From: Rhizobium phaseoli | GTDB lineage: Bacteria > Pseudomonadota > Alphaproteobacteria > Rhizobiales > Rhizobiaceae | Direction of reading: 5' to 3' | NCBI RefSeq assembly: GCF_010668805.1 | Contig: NZ_WUFT01000008.1 | Coordinates: 1 to 64,000 of the forward strand | Length of the DNA: 64,000 nt | Part shown: positions 42,078 through 51,579 of the stretch, one piece after another | Layout: the number at the start of each line of letters is the position of its first letter | Position numbering within the stretch: the stretch's first letter is position 1 | Made by a program: the position numbers and the translations under genes | Notes under the pieces: model-generated | The model's database searches: none | What the model was told of the DNA's origin: nothing | The model's input: the letters and a program-made list of their open reading frames with translations, nothing else

Positions 42078-42866
42078 ATGGATCTCGGCATCGAAGGCAA
42101 ACGGGCGCTCGTCCTCGCCTCCTCGCGTGGGCTCGGCCTTGGCATCGCCACAGCACTGGCGCGCGAAGGCGCAAATGTGCTGCTCTGCGGGCGCAGCGGC
42201 GAGCAGCTGGAGGCCAATTGCAAGGCAATCAATGCCGAAGGCAAAGGCCGGGCCGACTGGATCTGGGCCGATCTCGGCGATGAACGCTTCGTCGAGACGA
42301 CGACGGCGGCGGTGAACGAGAAATTCGGCGGGCTCGATATCCTCGTCAACAACACCGGCGGGCCGAAGCCCGGCACGACCGAGGACATGACCGGTGAAAA
42401 GCTCGAGACCTATTTTATCTCCATGGTCGCCCGCGTCATCACGCTGACCAATGCGCTGCTGCCCGGCATGAAGGTGCAAGGATGGGGCCGTATCCTGACG
42501 GTCGCCTCCTCGGGGGTGATCGAACCGATCGCCAATCTGGCGCTGTCGAATACGCTGCGCCCGGCACTTGCCGGCTGGAGCAAAACGCTTGCCTCCGAAG
42601 TCGGCGGCTTCGGCATTACCACCAACCTGCTTCTGCCGGGCAGCATCCTGACCGCAAGACTCGACGATCTCGACGGGGCGGCGGCAAAGCGGACGGGCAA
42701 GAGCCTCGAAGATATCCGCACCGACAAGGAAGCGCGCATTCCGGTCGGCCGCTATGGCAGGGTGGAGGAATTTGCCGCAACGGCTGCCTTCCTTTGCAGC
42801 CAGCCGGCAAGCTACATCACCGGCTCGCTGATCCGCTGCGACGGCGGTGCGGCCCGATCGGTCTGA
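42078..42866 (+). CDS. Short-chain dehydrogenase-family protein lacking the YxxxK pair
   Basis: 262 residues. SDR Rossmann fold: ALVLASSRGLGLGIATALAR at the N-terminus, NNTGGPKPG in place of NNAG, the conserved Ser region (TVASSGVIEPIANLALSN) and a C-terminal FLCSQPASYITGSLIRCDGG. Where YxxxK is expected the sequence reads LSNTLRPALAGW, so the catalytic Tyr and Lys are replaced (Ser and Arg by my alignment). It belongs to the atypical SDR group often labelled 3-oxoacyl-ACP reductase, whose activity is unproven. GGAGGG (42065-42070) precedes the ATG. Confidence 0.85.
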   Translation: MDLGIEGKRALVLASSRGLGLGIATALAREGANVLLCGRSGEQLEANCKAINAEGKGRADWIWADLGDERFVETTTAAVNEKFGGLDILVNNTGGPKPGTTEDMTGEKLETYFISMVARVITLTNALLPGMKVQGWGRILTVASSGVIEPIANLALSNTLRPALAGWSKTLASEVGGFGITTNLLLPGSILTARLDDLDGAAAKRTGKSLEDIRTDKEARIPVGRYGRVEEFAATAAFLCSQPASYITGSLIRCDGGAARSV

Positions 42867-42876
42867 CGGCTTCGCC

Positions 42877-43755
42877 TCAGCCGGCGTGTACGGCCCCAGC
42901 CCATGTCGCGGCACTTCGGATCATCTGTTCGACATAGGCGGGGTCGTCGGCAAATTCGGCGAGCTCGGAAAGACGATGGAAGCCCGTCAGGATCGCAATG
43001 CGCCGCCGGTCGAGCCGGCGTCCGGTCAACATTTCATAGGCCGATACGATCCGGGCGGTGAGATCGGGCGAGATGAAGTTCGAGTAGATGAACTCTTGGT
43101 GCAACGGACCGAAGCCCGAATCGGCGAAATCATAGATGCCGTTGAGCCTCCCTTGCGCATGGTCGAAAGCCATGTTCCAGCCATGGCCGTCGAAGAAGCC
43201 GTAGATGTTGCCGTGAGGATCCGGCGGCAAGGTTTCGAAATCGGCAAGAATGGCCTGCGCAAAGCTCCTGATGTCGGGCGGCAGAAGCGGTAAGGCCTTG
43301 GTTCGCACCACCTCCGGCGATTGCCATGGCTGGATCGGCCCGGCGCCGGCCGACCGCATGCGATCGGCATCGAGCACGTGCAGCTCGGCGTAAAAACGAG
43401 CAAGATCATCGGCGAGACGTCGACGATAATTCTCGCCAAGCGCATCGTAATCCTCGGCAATGAGATGTTCCCCCTCGAGCTTGGCATGGCTGGAGAAGAT
43501 CGGCGGCCCGTCGTGAATGCGCATGTCTGGAACCGCCATCGACAGCGACGGCCTGATGATGTCGAGCAAGGCGGCTTCCTTGACAAGCGCTCTTTCCGCG
43601 CCTGAATGGCGAGGAAATTTAAAGATCAACGTGTCATCGACGTCGACGGCAAGCGAGTCCCAACCCTTCGCCGCCAGCTTGAACACGGAGGCCGTGAGTT
43701 CGGGAAACACGCTTATGATGAGAGAGCGAAATTCGCTGGCGTTCAACTCGGTCAT
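42877..43755 (-). CDS. APH-like phosphotransferase-family protein
   Basis: 292 residues of the aminoglycoside phosphotransferase/choline kinase fold. The nucleotide-site strand DVDDTLIFKFPRHSGAERAL includes a Lys at the expected place, and the C-terminal lobe has GHGWNMAFDHAQGRLNGIYD followed by FADSGFGPLHQEF. The usual HGDxxxxN catalytic loop is changed to FDGHGWNMAF, so the Asp precedes the HG, while the metal-binding D in YDFADSG is kept. It may phosphorylate a small metabolite or be inactive. It is convergent with the SDR gene. Confidence 0.72.
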   Translation of the reverse strand: MTELNASEFRSLIISVFPELTASVFKLAAKGWDSLAVDVDDTLIFKFPRHSGAERALVKEAALLDIIRPSLSMAVPDMRIHDGPPIFSSHAKLEGEHLIAEDYDALGENYRRRLADDLARFYAELHVLDADRMRSAGAGPIQPWQSPEVVRTKALPLLPPDIRSFAQAILADFETLPPDPHGNIYGFFDGHGWNMAFDHAQGRLNGIYDFADSGFGPLHQEFIYSNFISPDLTARIVSAYEMLTGRRLDRRRIAILTGFHRLSELAEFADDPAYVEQMIRSAATWAGAVHAG

Positions 43756-43895
43756 GACGACCTGCCTTCTCTGGTTTTTCCGTATTCTTCCCGTGCCATC
43801 GCCGGATGGCGGGGTAATCTCGTCTTCTCGCGAAGGATCTCCCGCCGCAGCCGTCGAACGGCACTCAGGTAAACGCGGCCTATATTAGTATAGTT

Positions 43896-43997
43896 TGAAT
43901 ATTACGGAATATTCATTACAAAAATTTAAGCCGTTATAACCACTTAGTGATTGCGACCCGGGAATTATGTCTTTTTTGCGCCGCAATATAAGTGGTT
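43896..43997. promoter_or_regulatory. Operator-like palindrome and inverted repeat upstream of RND efflux genes
   Basis: TGAATATT-ACGG-AATATTCA (43896-43915) is a perfect palindrome with 8-bp arms, followed by arms AACCACTT (43938-43945) and AAGTGGTT (43990-43997) with an inner TTGCG/CGCAA pair. The region is unusually A/T-rich for this genome. The first looks like a repressor operator, the second like a transcribed hairpin or a second site. Confidence 0.4.
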
Positions 43998-44047
43998 CAA
44001 TCGGGGCATAAAATTTGCAACCCCATTCAACACCCGGTCTGTCGCCC

Positions 44048-45355
44048 ATGAAGAAATTTTGGATCACTGTCAGCGTTATCGCAGTTGCCGCCGTCGGCGT
44101 CTGGCAATTCGGGAATCTGATCCCTTATGCCTCTCGCATTCCCTACCTCTCGCAGTTCATCAAGCAGCCGGCCGGGAGCAATGGCGGCGGGCAGCAAGCA
44201 CAGGGTGATCAGGCGCAGGCCGATCAAGCGCAGAACGGTGGGCAACATCAGGGCGGCGGGCGCAAACGCGGCGGCGGTGGCCCGACTGTCGTCAAAACAG
44301 TCGCAGCGGTGAAAACGACGCTGCCGACGGATGTGACGGCGACCGGCTGGGCCGATGCCGATGACAACACGACCATTGCCGCCCAAGAACAGGGCCTGAT
44401 CGTCAGCATCGATGCGCAGGATGGGGCGACCGTCAAAGCCGGCGACCTGATCGCCAAGCTGGATGGGCGTACGGCCAAGGCAGCGGTCGACAAGGACAAT
44501 GCGATGATCGTGCGCGACACCGCCACCCTTTCGGAGGCCGCGACCGCCTTGACGCGCGCGCAGGACCTGTTCGACCAGAAGGCCGGCACCCAGCAGAGCC
44601 TCGACCAAGCGGTCGCCGCCCGCGATACTGCCGCAGCCACCGTCGACGCTGACAAAGCATCGCTTGCCTCCGATCAGGTCACCCTCGAGCACACCGACAT
44701 TCGCGCGCCCTTCGATGGCCGGCTCGGCGATATTGCCGTCAGCAAAGGCGCTTTCCTCGGTGCCGGCGCGGCAATCGTCACCATCGCCAAATACGATCCG
44801 ATCTATGTGAAATTCCACCTGCAGGAACGCTATCTGCGGACGTTGAAAAACGCTCTGGCAGCCGGTCCGGTCGAGGTCAGCACGGTTCCCAAATCAACCA
44901 AGGGACAGGTCCGAAAGGGCGAGATCAGCTTCTACGACAACACGGTCGACACGGCCTCGGGCACGATCCTCGCCAAGGCGAAATTCGAGAATGCCTCCGG
45001 CGCGCTCTGGCCCGGCCAGTCGGTCAACATCGTGGTGCATTTCAACAATGACGAACAGCAGGTCGTGGTGCCGACGGTTGCCGTCAGCCCTGGTCCGGAG
45101 GGATTCTTCGCCTTCGTCGCCAAGGACGGCAAATCGCATCTGACGCCGGTCACCGTCGCCCGCGCAAACGGCGGCTTCACCGCCATCGAATCGGGTCTTT
45201 CGGCGGGCGACCACGTCGTCGTCGAGGGCCAGGGCCAGCTCAGCGATCAACAGGCGATCGACGAGCAGTTCAACGAAAAGGCGCTTGATGTCGCGTCCGC
45301 CGAAGAGCCTCGGCAGCAGCAGTCCGAGACGATCGCGGTGGGAGCTCAGCAATGA
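44048..45355 (+). CDS. RND efflux periplasmic adaptor (MdtA/AcrA-type)
   Basis: 435 residues. One N-terminal membrane anchor (FWITVSVIAVAAVGVWQFG), then a Q/G-rich linker (QGDQAQADQAQNGG), a lipoyl half-motif (IVSIDAQDGATVKAGDLIAK), a coiled-coil hairpin (residues about 150-215), the second lipoyl half (IRAPFDGRLGDIAVSKGAFL) and beta-barrel/MP domains. It links the inner-membrane RND pump to an outer-membrane channel; no TolC-type gene is adjacent. No ribosome site is evident before the ATG. It overlaps the pump gene by four bases (ATGA). Confidence 0.92.
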   Translation: MKKFWITVSVIAVAAVGVWQFGNLIPYASRIPYLSQFIKQPAGSNGGGQQAQGDQAQADQAQNGGQHQGGGRKRGGGGPTVVKTVAAVKTTLPTDVTATGWADADDNTTIAAQEQGLIVSIDAQDGATVKAGDLIAKLDGRTAKAAVDKDNAMIVRDTATLSEAATALTRAQDLFDQKAGTQQSLDQAVAARDTAAATVDADKASLASDQVTLEHTDIRAPFDGRLGDIAVSKGAFLGAGAAIVTIAKYDPIYVKFHLQERYLRTLKNALAAGPVEVSTVPKSTKGQVRKGEISFYDNTVDTASGTILAKAKFENASGALWPGQSVNIVVHFNNDEQQVVVPTVAVSPGPEGFFAFVAKDGKSHLTPVTVARANGGFTAIESGLSAGDHVVVEGQGQLSDQQAIDEQFNEKALDVASAEEPRQQQSETIAVGAQQ

Positions 45356-48300
45356 TCCCCAATTTCTGTATTCAGCGGCCCGTCGCGACGACGCTGCTTG
45401 CCATCGGCGTCATTCTGGCCGGCCTTGCCGGTTACCAGCTCGTACCTGTCGCCGCATTGCCGCAGGTCGATTTCCCGACGATCAACGTTTCGGCGCAATT
45501 GAGCGGCGCATCGCCGCAGACGATGGCGACCTCGGTTGCAACACCGCTGATCAAGCAGTTCGAGACCATTCCCGGGATCAGCGAAATCAGCGCTTCGAGT
45601 TCGCTCGGCAGCAGCAGCATCGTGCTGCAGTTCGATCTCAACCGCAGTATCGACGCTGCCGCAGCCGACGTGCAGGCAGCAATCTCGCATGCGACAAGGC
45701 AGCTGCCCGACAATCTGACGACACCGCCGAGCTACCGCAAGACCAATCCGGCCGATGCGCCGGTGATGCTGCTCTCGGTGCAGAGCAACACCATGCCGCG
45801 CAGCAAGCTCGACGAGATCGCCGAGGACATCATCTCGCCGTCGCTTTCCACGCTTCCCGGCGTTGCCCAGGTCAGCGTCTACGGTGCGCAGACCTATGCC
45901 GTGCGCGTCGAGGTCGATCCGAACAAGCTTTTGACCCGCGGCATCGGCATCGATACCGTCAACAAGGCGCTCGCTGCGGCCAACAGCCAGCAGCCGGTGG
46001 GAACGCTGCAGAACAACTCGCAGAGCATGACCATCACGGCGAATACGCAGCGCACCAACGCCGAACAATTCCGCTCGCTCGTCATTGCCAATCCGAACGG
46101 TGCGCCGATCCATCTCGGCGATATTGCCGATGTGCAGGACAGTGTCGAGAACCAGTATACCGGCAGCTGGTATGACGGCCAGCGCGGCATCATTCTCGCC
46201 ATTCAGCGTCAGCCGGATGCCAACACGGTCGATGTCGTCGATGCGATCAATGCCAAGCTGCCGCAGCTTCACGCCGAAATCCCGCCCTCGGTCAACACCG
46301 TCGTCATGAACGACGCGGCAAAACCCATTCGCGATGCCATTTCCGACGTGAAGTTCACGCTGCTCTTGACGATCGGTCTCGTCGTTCTCGTCATTTACCT
46401 CTTCACCGGCCATGCGACCGCAACCATCATTCCGGGACTTGCGGTTCCGCTGTCGCTGATCTCGACCTTCGGCATGATGTATGTGCTTGGCTACAGCATC
46501 GACAACATTTCGCTGCTCGGGCTGACGCTGGCGGTGGGGCTGGTGGTCGATGATGCGATCGTTATGCTCGAAAACATCCTGCGCCATGTCGAGGAAGGCA
46601 TGCCGGTGCGGGAAGCGGCGATCAAGGGTGCGGGCGAAGTCAGCTACACCATCATTTCCATGTCGGTGTCGCTGATCGCGGTCTTCATCCCGATCCTGCT
46701 GATGGGCGGCGTCGTCGGCCGCGTGTTCAACGAATTCGGCATGGTGGTCGCCATCGCCATCATCTCGTCGGCGATCGTCTCGCTGACCGTGACGCCGATG
46801 CTCGGCTCGCGTCTGTCCAATAACCACAGCCGCCGGCCGCTCATCATCCGCGTCTTCGATGCCGGCTTCGAGCGGACACTCAATGGGTACGACAAAGCGG
46901 TTGGCTGGTGCCTTCAGCATCGCCCCACAATCATCGGAGTTTTCCTCGCCTCGGTGGCGCTGACGATCTATCTCTTCATGACGCTGCCTACGAGCTTCTT
47001 CCCGCAGGAAGATATCGGCCGCCTGACGATCAGCACGCAGGCCCGGCAGGACATTTCCTATTCCGCCATGGAAGCGCTGCAGCAGCAGGCGGCGGCGGTC
47101 GTCAAAGCCAACCCGGCGGTCAACCACGTGATGTCGACGATCGGCGGCAACCCGAACAAACCGCAGAACAACGGCTCGATGTTCGTCGAACTCAAGGACA
47201 AGAAGGCGCGTCCGCCGCTTGACCAGACGCTGCGCGAACTGCGCACGGCGATCAACAAGATCCCCGGACTGCAGGCCTTCGTGACGCCGAACCAGAGCCT
47301 GCGCTTCGGCGGCCGCCAGACCGCCAGCCAGTATCAGTTGGTGGTGCAGGCACTAAGTGCCGATCAGACCAACCTCTGGGCCGGCAAGATCCAGGCGGCG
47401 ATGCGCAAGGACCGGCTGTTCACCGACGTGACTTCGGACGCCCAGAACAACGCCCTGCAGGCCAATATCGTCATCGATACCGAGCGGGCGGCCGCTTATG
47501 GGATCGACAACGACACGCTGCGCACGACGCTGCAGGAATCCTTCAGCGGCTATTCAGCGGCGGAAATCCAGTCGACCGGCGACAGCTACGACGTCATCGT
47601 CGAATACGACACCAGCAAACCCTGGGACGACCAGAAGCTTTCGGAAATTCAGGTCGCCTCCGCCAATGGCAGTCTGGTGCCGCTGTCGAACTTCGCCCAT
47701 GTGCAACGCACCACCGGCCCGGTCACCATCAACCAGACGGGCCAGCTGGTCTCGACCACCGTTTCCTTCAACCTGCCGGAAGGCGTCTCGCTCAGCGATG
47801 CGACGGCGGCGGTCGACCAGATCAAGAAGGACATCGCCACGCCGGCTGATGTTTTCACCTCCTATGGCGGTACGGCGGAGATTTTCCAGCAGTCGCAGGG
47901 CAATACGCCCTATCTGATCCTGGCGGCGGTGCTAACCATCTATGTCGTGCTCGGCGTGCTTTATGAGAGCTTCATCCATCCGCTCACCATCCTCTCCGGC
48001 CTGCCGGCCGCAGCCTTCGGCGCGCTGCTGGCATTGAAGATCATGGGTTTCGACCTGTCGATCATCGCGCTTATCGGCCTGTTGATGCTGATCGGCATCG
48101 TCAAGAAAAACGCGATCATGATGATCGACGTGGCGGTGGAGACCATGCGCACGACAGGCGAAAAGGCGACGGCGGCGATCCACGAGGCCTGCGTGCGGCG
48201 CTTCCGGCCGATCATGATGACGACCTTCTGCGCCCTGCTCGGCGCCCTGCCGATCGCGCTCGGCACCGGCGCAAGCTCGGAACTGCGCCAGCCGCTCGGC

Positions 48301-48468
48301 ATCGCCGTCGTCGGCGGCCTGATCGTCTCGCAGATGCTGACACTGTTCATCACCCCCGTCATCTTCGTCGAGATGGACCGCTTCGGAAACTTCCTCGGCC
48401 GCCTGATCGGCGGAAAGAAGGTCGAGGAGCCGGTGGTGCAGGAGGTAAGGGCGATGGCTGCCGAATGA
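45352..48468 (+). CDS. RND-family multidrug efflux permease (MdtB/AcrB-type)
   Basis: 1038 residues, the full RND length, with twelve membrane segments and two large periplasmic loops. The N-terminus [20 protein letters not shown] and the TM4 proton-relay sequence [20 protein letters not shown] (double Asp) are diagnostic of HAE1 pumps. TM10-12 include [20 protein letters not shown]-type segments. It resembles MdtB/MdtC more than AcrB. It forms an operon with the adaptor by an ATGA overlap. Substrates are unknown; no regulator gene is adjacent. Confidence 0.94.
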   Translation: MIPNFCIQRPVATTLLAIGVILAGLAGYQLVPVAALPQVDFPTINVSAQLSGASPQTMATSVATPLIKQFETIPGISEISASSSLGSSSIVLQFDLNRSIDAAAADVQAAISHATRQLPDNLTTPPSYRKTNPADAPVMLLSVQSNTMPRSKLDEIAEDIISPSLSTLPGVAQVSVYGAQTYAVRVEVDPNKLLTRGIGIDTVNKALAAANSQQPVGTLQNNSQSMTITANTQRTNAEQFRSLVIANPNGAPIHLGDIADVQDSVENQYTGSWYDGQRGIILAIQRQPDANTVDVVDAINAKLPQLHAEIPPSVNTVVMNDAAKPIRDAISDVKFTLLLTIGLVVLVIYLFTGHATATIIPGLAVPLSLISTFGMMYVLGYSIDNISLLGLTLAVGLVVDDAIVMLENILRHVEEGMPVREAAIKGAGEVSYTIISMSVSLIAVFIPILLMGGVVGRVFNEFGMVVAIAIISSAIVSLTVTPMLGSRLSNNHSRRPLIIRVFDAGFERTLNGYDKAVGWCLQHRPTIIGVFLASVALTIYLFMTLPTSFFPQEDIGRLTISTQARQDISYSAMEALQQQAAAVVKANPAVNHVMSTIGGNPNKPQNNGSMFVELKDKKARPPLDQTLRELRTAINKIPGLQAFVTPNQSLRFGGRQTASQYQLVVQALSADQTNLWAGKIQAAMRKDRLFTDVTSDAQNNALQANIVIDTERAAAYGIDNDTLRTTLQESFSGYSAAEIQSTGDSYDVIVEYDTSKPWDDQKLSEIQVASANGSLVPLSNFAHVQRTTGPVTINQTGQLVSTTVSFNLPEGVSLSDATAAVDQIKKDIATPADVFTSYGGTAEIFQQSQGNTPYLILAAVLTIYVVLGVLYESFIHPLTILSGLPAAAFGALLALKIMGFDLSIIALIGLLMLIGIVKKNAIMMIDVAVETMRTTGEKATAAIHEACVRRFRPIMMTTFCALLGALPIALGTGASSELRQPLGIAVVGGLIVSQMLTLFITPVIFVEMDRFGNFLGRLIGGKKVEEPVVQEVRAMAAE

Positions 48469-48504
48469 TGATGGCCCTCTGATTTCAGCATTGCCAACCC
48501 TTGC

Positions 48505-48543
48505 GGCGCACTTCTTTTCCCCGACCGGGAGAAGAAGTGCGCC
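48505..48543 (+). terminator. Long hairpin after the RND operon
   Basis: GGCGCACTTCTT (48505-48516) and AAGAAGTGCGCC (48532-48543) form a perfect 12-bp stem that continues inward through TCCC/GGGA. It begins 36 bases after the pump stop. It lacks a U-run, so it may protect the mRNA end or terminate partly. Confidence 0.55.
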
Positions 48544-48685
48544 CGCGATCACATCAAGCCTCCATCCTCTTGAATGTGTCACGCCTCTGTGGCATCACGC
48601 GCCCTCCTGAATCCGGGGCGTGCTTACGTCCCTTCGCGGAGCCACGCTCCGTCTCCAATAACAATCGGCATGAAGAGGTGCGGGC

Positions 48686-49978
48686 ATGGCTCAGGCGCTG
48701 GGTTTGGACTTTGGCACGACGAATACGGTTCTCGCCATGGCGGATGGCGGGGCAACGCGCTCGCTGGCGTTCACGAGCACGGAAGGCACGGCCGACAGCA
48801 TGCGCACGGCACTTTCCTTCATGAAGGATGCGCAACTCGGCGCGTCGGCATTGAAAGTGGAGGCGGGCCATGCGGCGATCCGCCAGTTCATCGACAATCC
48901 CGGCGAATGCCGCTTTCTGCAATCGATCAAGACCTTCGCGGCAAGCGCGCTGTTCCAGGGCACGCTGATTTACGCCAAGCGGCATAATTTCGAGGATCTG
49001 ATGGAGGTTTTCGTCAGGCGCCTGCGCAATTACGCCGGCGACCACTGGCCTTCGGATGTCAGCCGCATCGTCACCGGCCGGCCGGTGCATTTTGCCGGCG
49101 CCAGCCCCGATCCTGACCTGGCGACCCAACGCTACAACGAGGCGCTGTCGCGCTTCGGCTTTCCCGAAATCCACTACGTCTACGAGCCGGTCGCCGCCGC
49201 GTTCTACTTCGCGCAGAACCTGAAGCAGGATGCGACCGTGCTGGTTGCCGATTTCGGCGGCGGCACGACCGACTATTCGCTGATCCGCTTTGCGACGGTC
49301 GCCGGCAAGCTGACGGCAACGCCGATCGGCCATTCCGGCGTCGGCGTTGCCGGCGACCATTTCGACTACAGGATGATCGACAACATCGTTGCACCGCTGA
49401 TCGGCAAGGGCAGCCATTTCAAAAGCTTCGACAAGATCCTTGAAGTCCCGTCCAACTACTATTCCAGCTTCGGCCGCTGGAACCAGCTGTCGATCTTCAA
49501 GACGACGCGCGAATTCGAGGATCTGAAGAAGCTGGTGCGCACCAGCCTGGAGCCGGAAAAGCTCGAAATCTTCATCGACCTCATCGACCATGACGAGGGC
49601 TATCCGCTCTATCAGGCGGTGTCGGCGACAAAGATGGCGCTGTCGGCCGCCGAAGAAGCGCCTTTCGATTTCGCGCCGCTCGGCCGCAGCGGACATCGCA
49701 GCATCCGGCGCAGCGACTTCGAAGGCTGGATCGCCGAGGATCTCGCCCGTATCGAAGGCGCGCTCGACGACCTGCTCGACAAGACCAGGACAAAGCCCGG
49801 GGAAATCGACAAGGTGTTTCTGACCGGCGGCACCTCCTTCGTGCCGGCGGTGCGCCGCATCTTCACCGAGCGTTTCGAGCGCGACCGGATCGAAAGCGGC
49901 GGTGAGCTGTTGTCGATCGCCCATGGCCTGGCGCTGATCGGCGAACGCGACGACATCGCGCAATGGACTGTGCAATAA
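48686..49978 (+). CDS. Hsp70-family (YegD-like) ATPase without substrate-binding domain
   Basis: 430 residues, corresponding only to the Hsp70 actin-like nucleotide-binding domain. The phosphate-1 loop is LGLDFGTTNTVLAMADGG, phosphate-2 is VADFGGGTTDYSLIRFATVA, and the adenosine motif is VFLTGGTSFVPAVRRIF. There is an inserted region with LRNYAGDHWPSDVSRIVTGR. The beta-sandwich and lid domains of DnaK are absent, as in YegD. A chaperone-like or regulatory ATPase role is inferred. GAGGTG lies about ten bases before the ATG. Confidence 0.87.
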   Translation: MAQALGLDFGTTNTVLAMADGGATRSLAFTSTEGTADSMRTALSFMKDAQLGASALKVEAGHAAIRQFIDNPGECRFLQSIKTFAASALFQGTLIYAKRHNFEDLMEVFVRRLRNYAGDHWPSDVSRIVTGRPVHFAGASPDPDLATQRYNEALSRFGFPEIHYVYEPVAAAFYFAQNLKQDATVLVADFGGGTTDYSLIRFATVAGKLTATPIGHSGVGVAGDHFDYRMIDNIVAPLIGKGSHFKSFDKILEVPSNYYSSFGRWNQLSIFKTTREFEDLKKLVRTSLEPEKLEIFIDLIDHDEGYPLYQAVSATKMALSAAEEAPFDFAPLGRSGHRSIRRSDFEGWIAEDLARIEGALDDLLDKTRTKPGEIDKVFLTGGTSFVPAVRRIFTERFERDRIESGGELLSIAHGLALIGERDDIAQWTVQ

Positions 49979-50046
49979 CATCGGCAGGGGTGGGCAATCT
50001 GTCGCCTGCCCTTCCAATGCCACTGTCTCTCCGCTAAACCCGTCAG

Positions 50047-50952
50047 ATGATCTCCGCCAACGACCTTTCCCCCGCCGAGCTTGCAGCGCTTCTGCATTTC
50101 CACGCGGATGCCGGCGTGGAATGGCTGCTGGAGGAAGAGGCGATCGACCGCTTCGCCGAGTTCGAGGCGATGAAGGCCGCCCGACGCCCGGCGGCACAGG
50201 CGCAGCCACAAGCTCCCATCGCTGGGGAAGGTCCCGTCGCTCGGGATGGTCGGACACCGCCGCGTCCGAATGGAGTGGCACGCCCAGCTCCAGCCGAACG
50301 CGCCGCTTCCGGCCCGCAGCCGGCGATCCCGGACGGCGAGGCAGTGCAGCAGGCGCGTTTCGTCGCCGAGAGCGCGCGATCCCTGAGCGAGCTCAAGACT
50401 GCGATTGAAGCCTTCAACGGCTGCAACCTCAAGCACAGCGCCCGCTCGACCATCTTTGCCAGCGGTGATGCCGAAAGCGGTATCATGGTGATCGGCTCGG
50501 CGCCGGGCGCCGAAGACGATCGCGAAGGCGTGCCCTTCTCGGGAAAATCCGGCCAGTTGTTCGACAAGATGCTGGCGGCGATCGGGCTGACGCGCTCGAG
50601 CGTTCTGCTGACGCAGGTCATCCCCTGGCGACCACCGGGCAATCGTGCGCCTTCGGCGGCGGAAATGGACATCTGCCGGCCCTTCATCGAACGGCAGATC
50701 GCCCTGGCTGAACCCAAGGTAATCCTGTTGCTCGGCAATTTTTCGGCCCGCTTCTTCTTCGGCGAAAACGACACGATCCACGGCCTGCGCGGCCGCTGGA
50801 AGGAGATTACCGCTGCAGACTGTGTCATTCCTGCCATAGCCAGCCTGCATCCGCAGGATCTGTTGACCGCGCCGGTCAATAAGCGGCTGGCCTGGAATGA
50901 TCTGCTCGCCTTTCAAGCGAAGCTTAAGTCCCTCTCCTTGCTTAGAAATTAG
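50047..50952 (+). CDS. Uracil-DNA glycosylase superfamily protein, Fe-S ligands incomplete
   Basis: 301 residues. After a proline/alanine-rich N-terminal extension (about residues 45-95), the family 4-like core begins at FNGCNLKHSARSTIFASGDA. Motif A is GSAPGAEDDREGVPFSGKSG (family 4 has GEAPG), and the C-terminal motif is ASLHPQDLL (HPS-like). Family 4 uses four Cys for a 4Fe-4S cluster; here I see only the Cys in NGC and the Cys in DICRPF, with His and Trp at the other two places (VIPWRPPGNR). It resembles the Fe-S-free broad-specificity enzyme reported from Bradyrhizobium (BdiUNG), from memory. No Shine-Dalgarno is obvious. Confidence 0.85.
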   Translation: MISANDLSPAELAALLHFHADAGVEWLLEEEAIDRFAEFEAMKAARRPAAQAQPQAPIAGEGPVARDGRTPPRPNGVARPAPAERAASGPQPAIPDGEAVQQARFVAESARSLSELKTAIEAFNGCNLKHSARSTIFASGDAESGIMVIGSAPGAEDDREGVPFSGKSGQLFDKMLAAIGLTRSSVLLTQVIPWRPPGNRAPSAAEMDICRPFIERQIALAEPKVILLLGNFSARFFFGENDTIHGLRGRWKEITAADCVIPAIASLHPQDLLTAPVNKRLAWNDLLAFQAKLKSLSLLRN

Positions 50953-51083
50953 CCAAAGTTGAAGATATTATGAATTGATCTATGCGCCTTGCGCATGGCT
51001 GCATCCCGCCGTGGCGCATTGCGGAATCAATGCTGCACCGCAATATGAGGGGTGTCTTGGGAGGAACCAAAGGAACCAAGGCC

Positions 51084-51275
51084 ATGAACAAACGATTTCG
51101 TCCTATCCATAGCGGGTTTGAAACCCTTCGCCTCGCCGGCGACCAGGTTCGTACCACTCACGGCCACAGCCGTTTCGGCTTTGCCGCAAACGAACAGATG
51201 ATTGCCCGCGGCACTGGCATCAACGGCCGCACAGCGCGCCCCGACGCGATTTTTTCGGACTTCCAGCAATATTGA
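51084..51275 (+). CDS. Small hypothetical protein
   Basis: 63 residues, beginning MNKRFRPIHSGFETLRLAGD, mildly basic and without membrane segments. AAAGGA lies upstream of the ATG and a good terminator lies just after the stop, which supports expression. Two small hairpins (50982-50996 and 51018-51044) precede it. No family recognised. Confidence 0.55.
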   Translation: MNKRFRPIHSGFETLRLAGDQVRTTHGHSRFGFAANEQMIARGTGINGRTARPDAIFSDFQQY

Positions 51276-51277
51276 GC

Positions 51278-51300
51278 GGCAGGCGCATCGCCTGCCGTTT
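51278..51300 (+). terminator. Intrinsic terminator of the small gene
   Basis: GGCAGGCG and CGCCTGCC form a perfect 8-bp stem with a 3-base loop, followed by GTTT. It starts two bases after the stop codon. Confidence 0.75.
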
Positions 51301-51404
51301 AGAGCAGTTCAGCTTTTCATGGAAGCGCCGAACCGCTCTAACCTTTTGTTATTACGCAATTCCGGACGGAAAACCGCTTCGCACTTTTCCTGGAATTGCT
51401 CTAG
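51301..51404. repeat. Rhizobial dispersed intergenic repeat
   Basis: About 104 bp bounded by AGAGCAGTTCAGC at the left and GAATTGCTCTAG at the right, with an internal CCGGACGGAAAACCGCTTCG and GAACCGCTCTA. I recognise this as a sequence that recurs, often as here with GAGC-type ends, in intergenic spaces of Rhizobium genomes. It contains no gene. Confidence 0.6.
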
Positions 51405-51423
51405 CGTTAAGAGTAACTCCAAG

Positions 51424-51579
51424 ATGACGATCCTGATATCGCTTCTGCGCAACATCGAAACTTTCGAGCATATCCGCGTCGCGGTCTCAGCCGCGCGGGA
51501 ATATGAGCGCGAGCTATCGCTCAAGCCGGTCGACGCCGCCCCCTGCATCGGCCCAAGTGCCGCGGCCATCGTTCTCTGA
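51424..51579 (+). CDS. Possible small protein
   Basis: 51 residues (MTILISLLRNIETFEHIRVA...), with a hydrophobic start and an amphipathic charged helix (AAREYERELSLK). It lacks a clear ribosome site (TAAGAGTAA lies upstream) and its stop abuts the stop of the opposite-strand gene. No family recognised; it could be spurious. Confidence 0.35.
   Translation: MTILISLLRNIETFEHIRVAVSAAREYERELSLKPVDAAPCIGPSAAAIVL

Noticed and set aside
43885-44067. A 60-codon minus-strand frame in the A/T-rich block before the RND genes
   Set aside because: No ribosome site and no family, and it overlaps the start of the adaptor gene; it looks like chance in A/T-rich DNA.
45346-47127. A 593-codon minus-strand frame opposite the RND pump
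   Set aside because: Low-complexity Arg/Asp/His product, no motif; the RND gene on the other strand is unambiguous.
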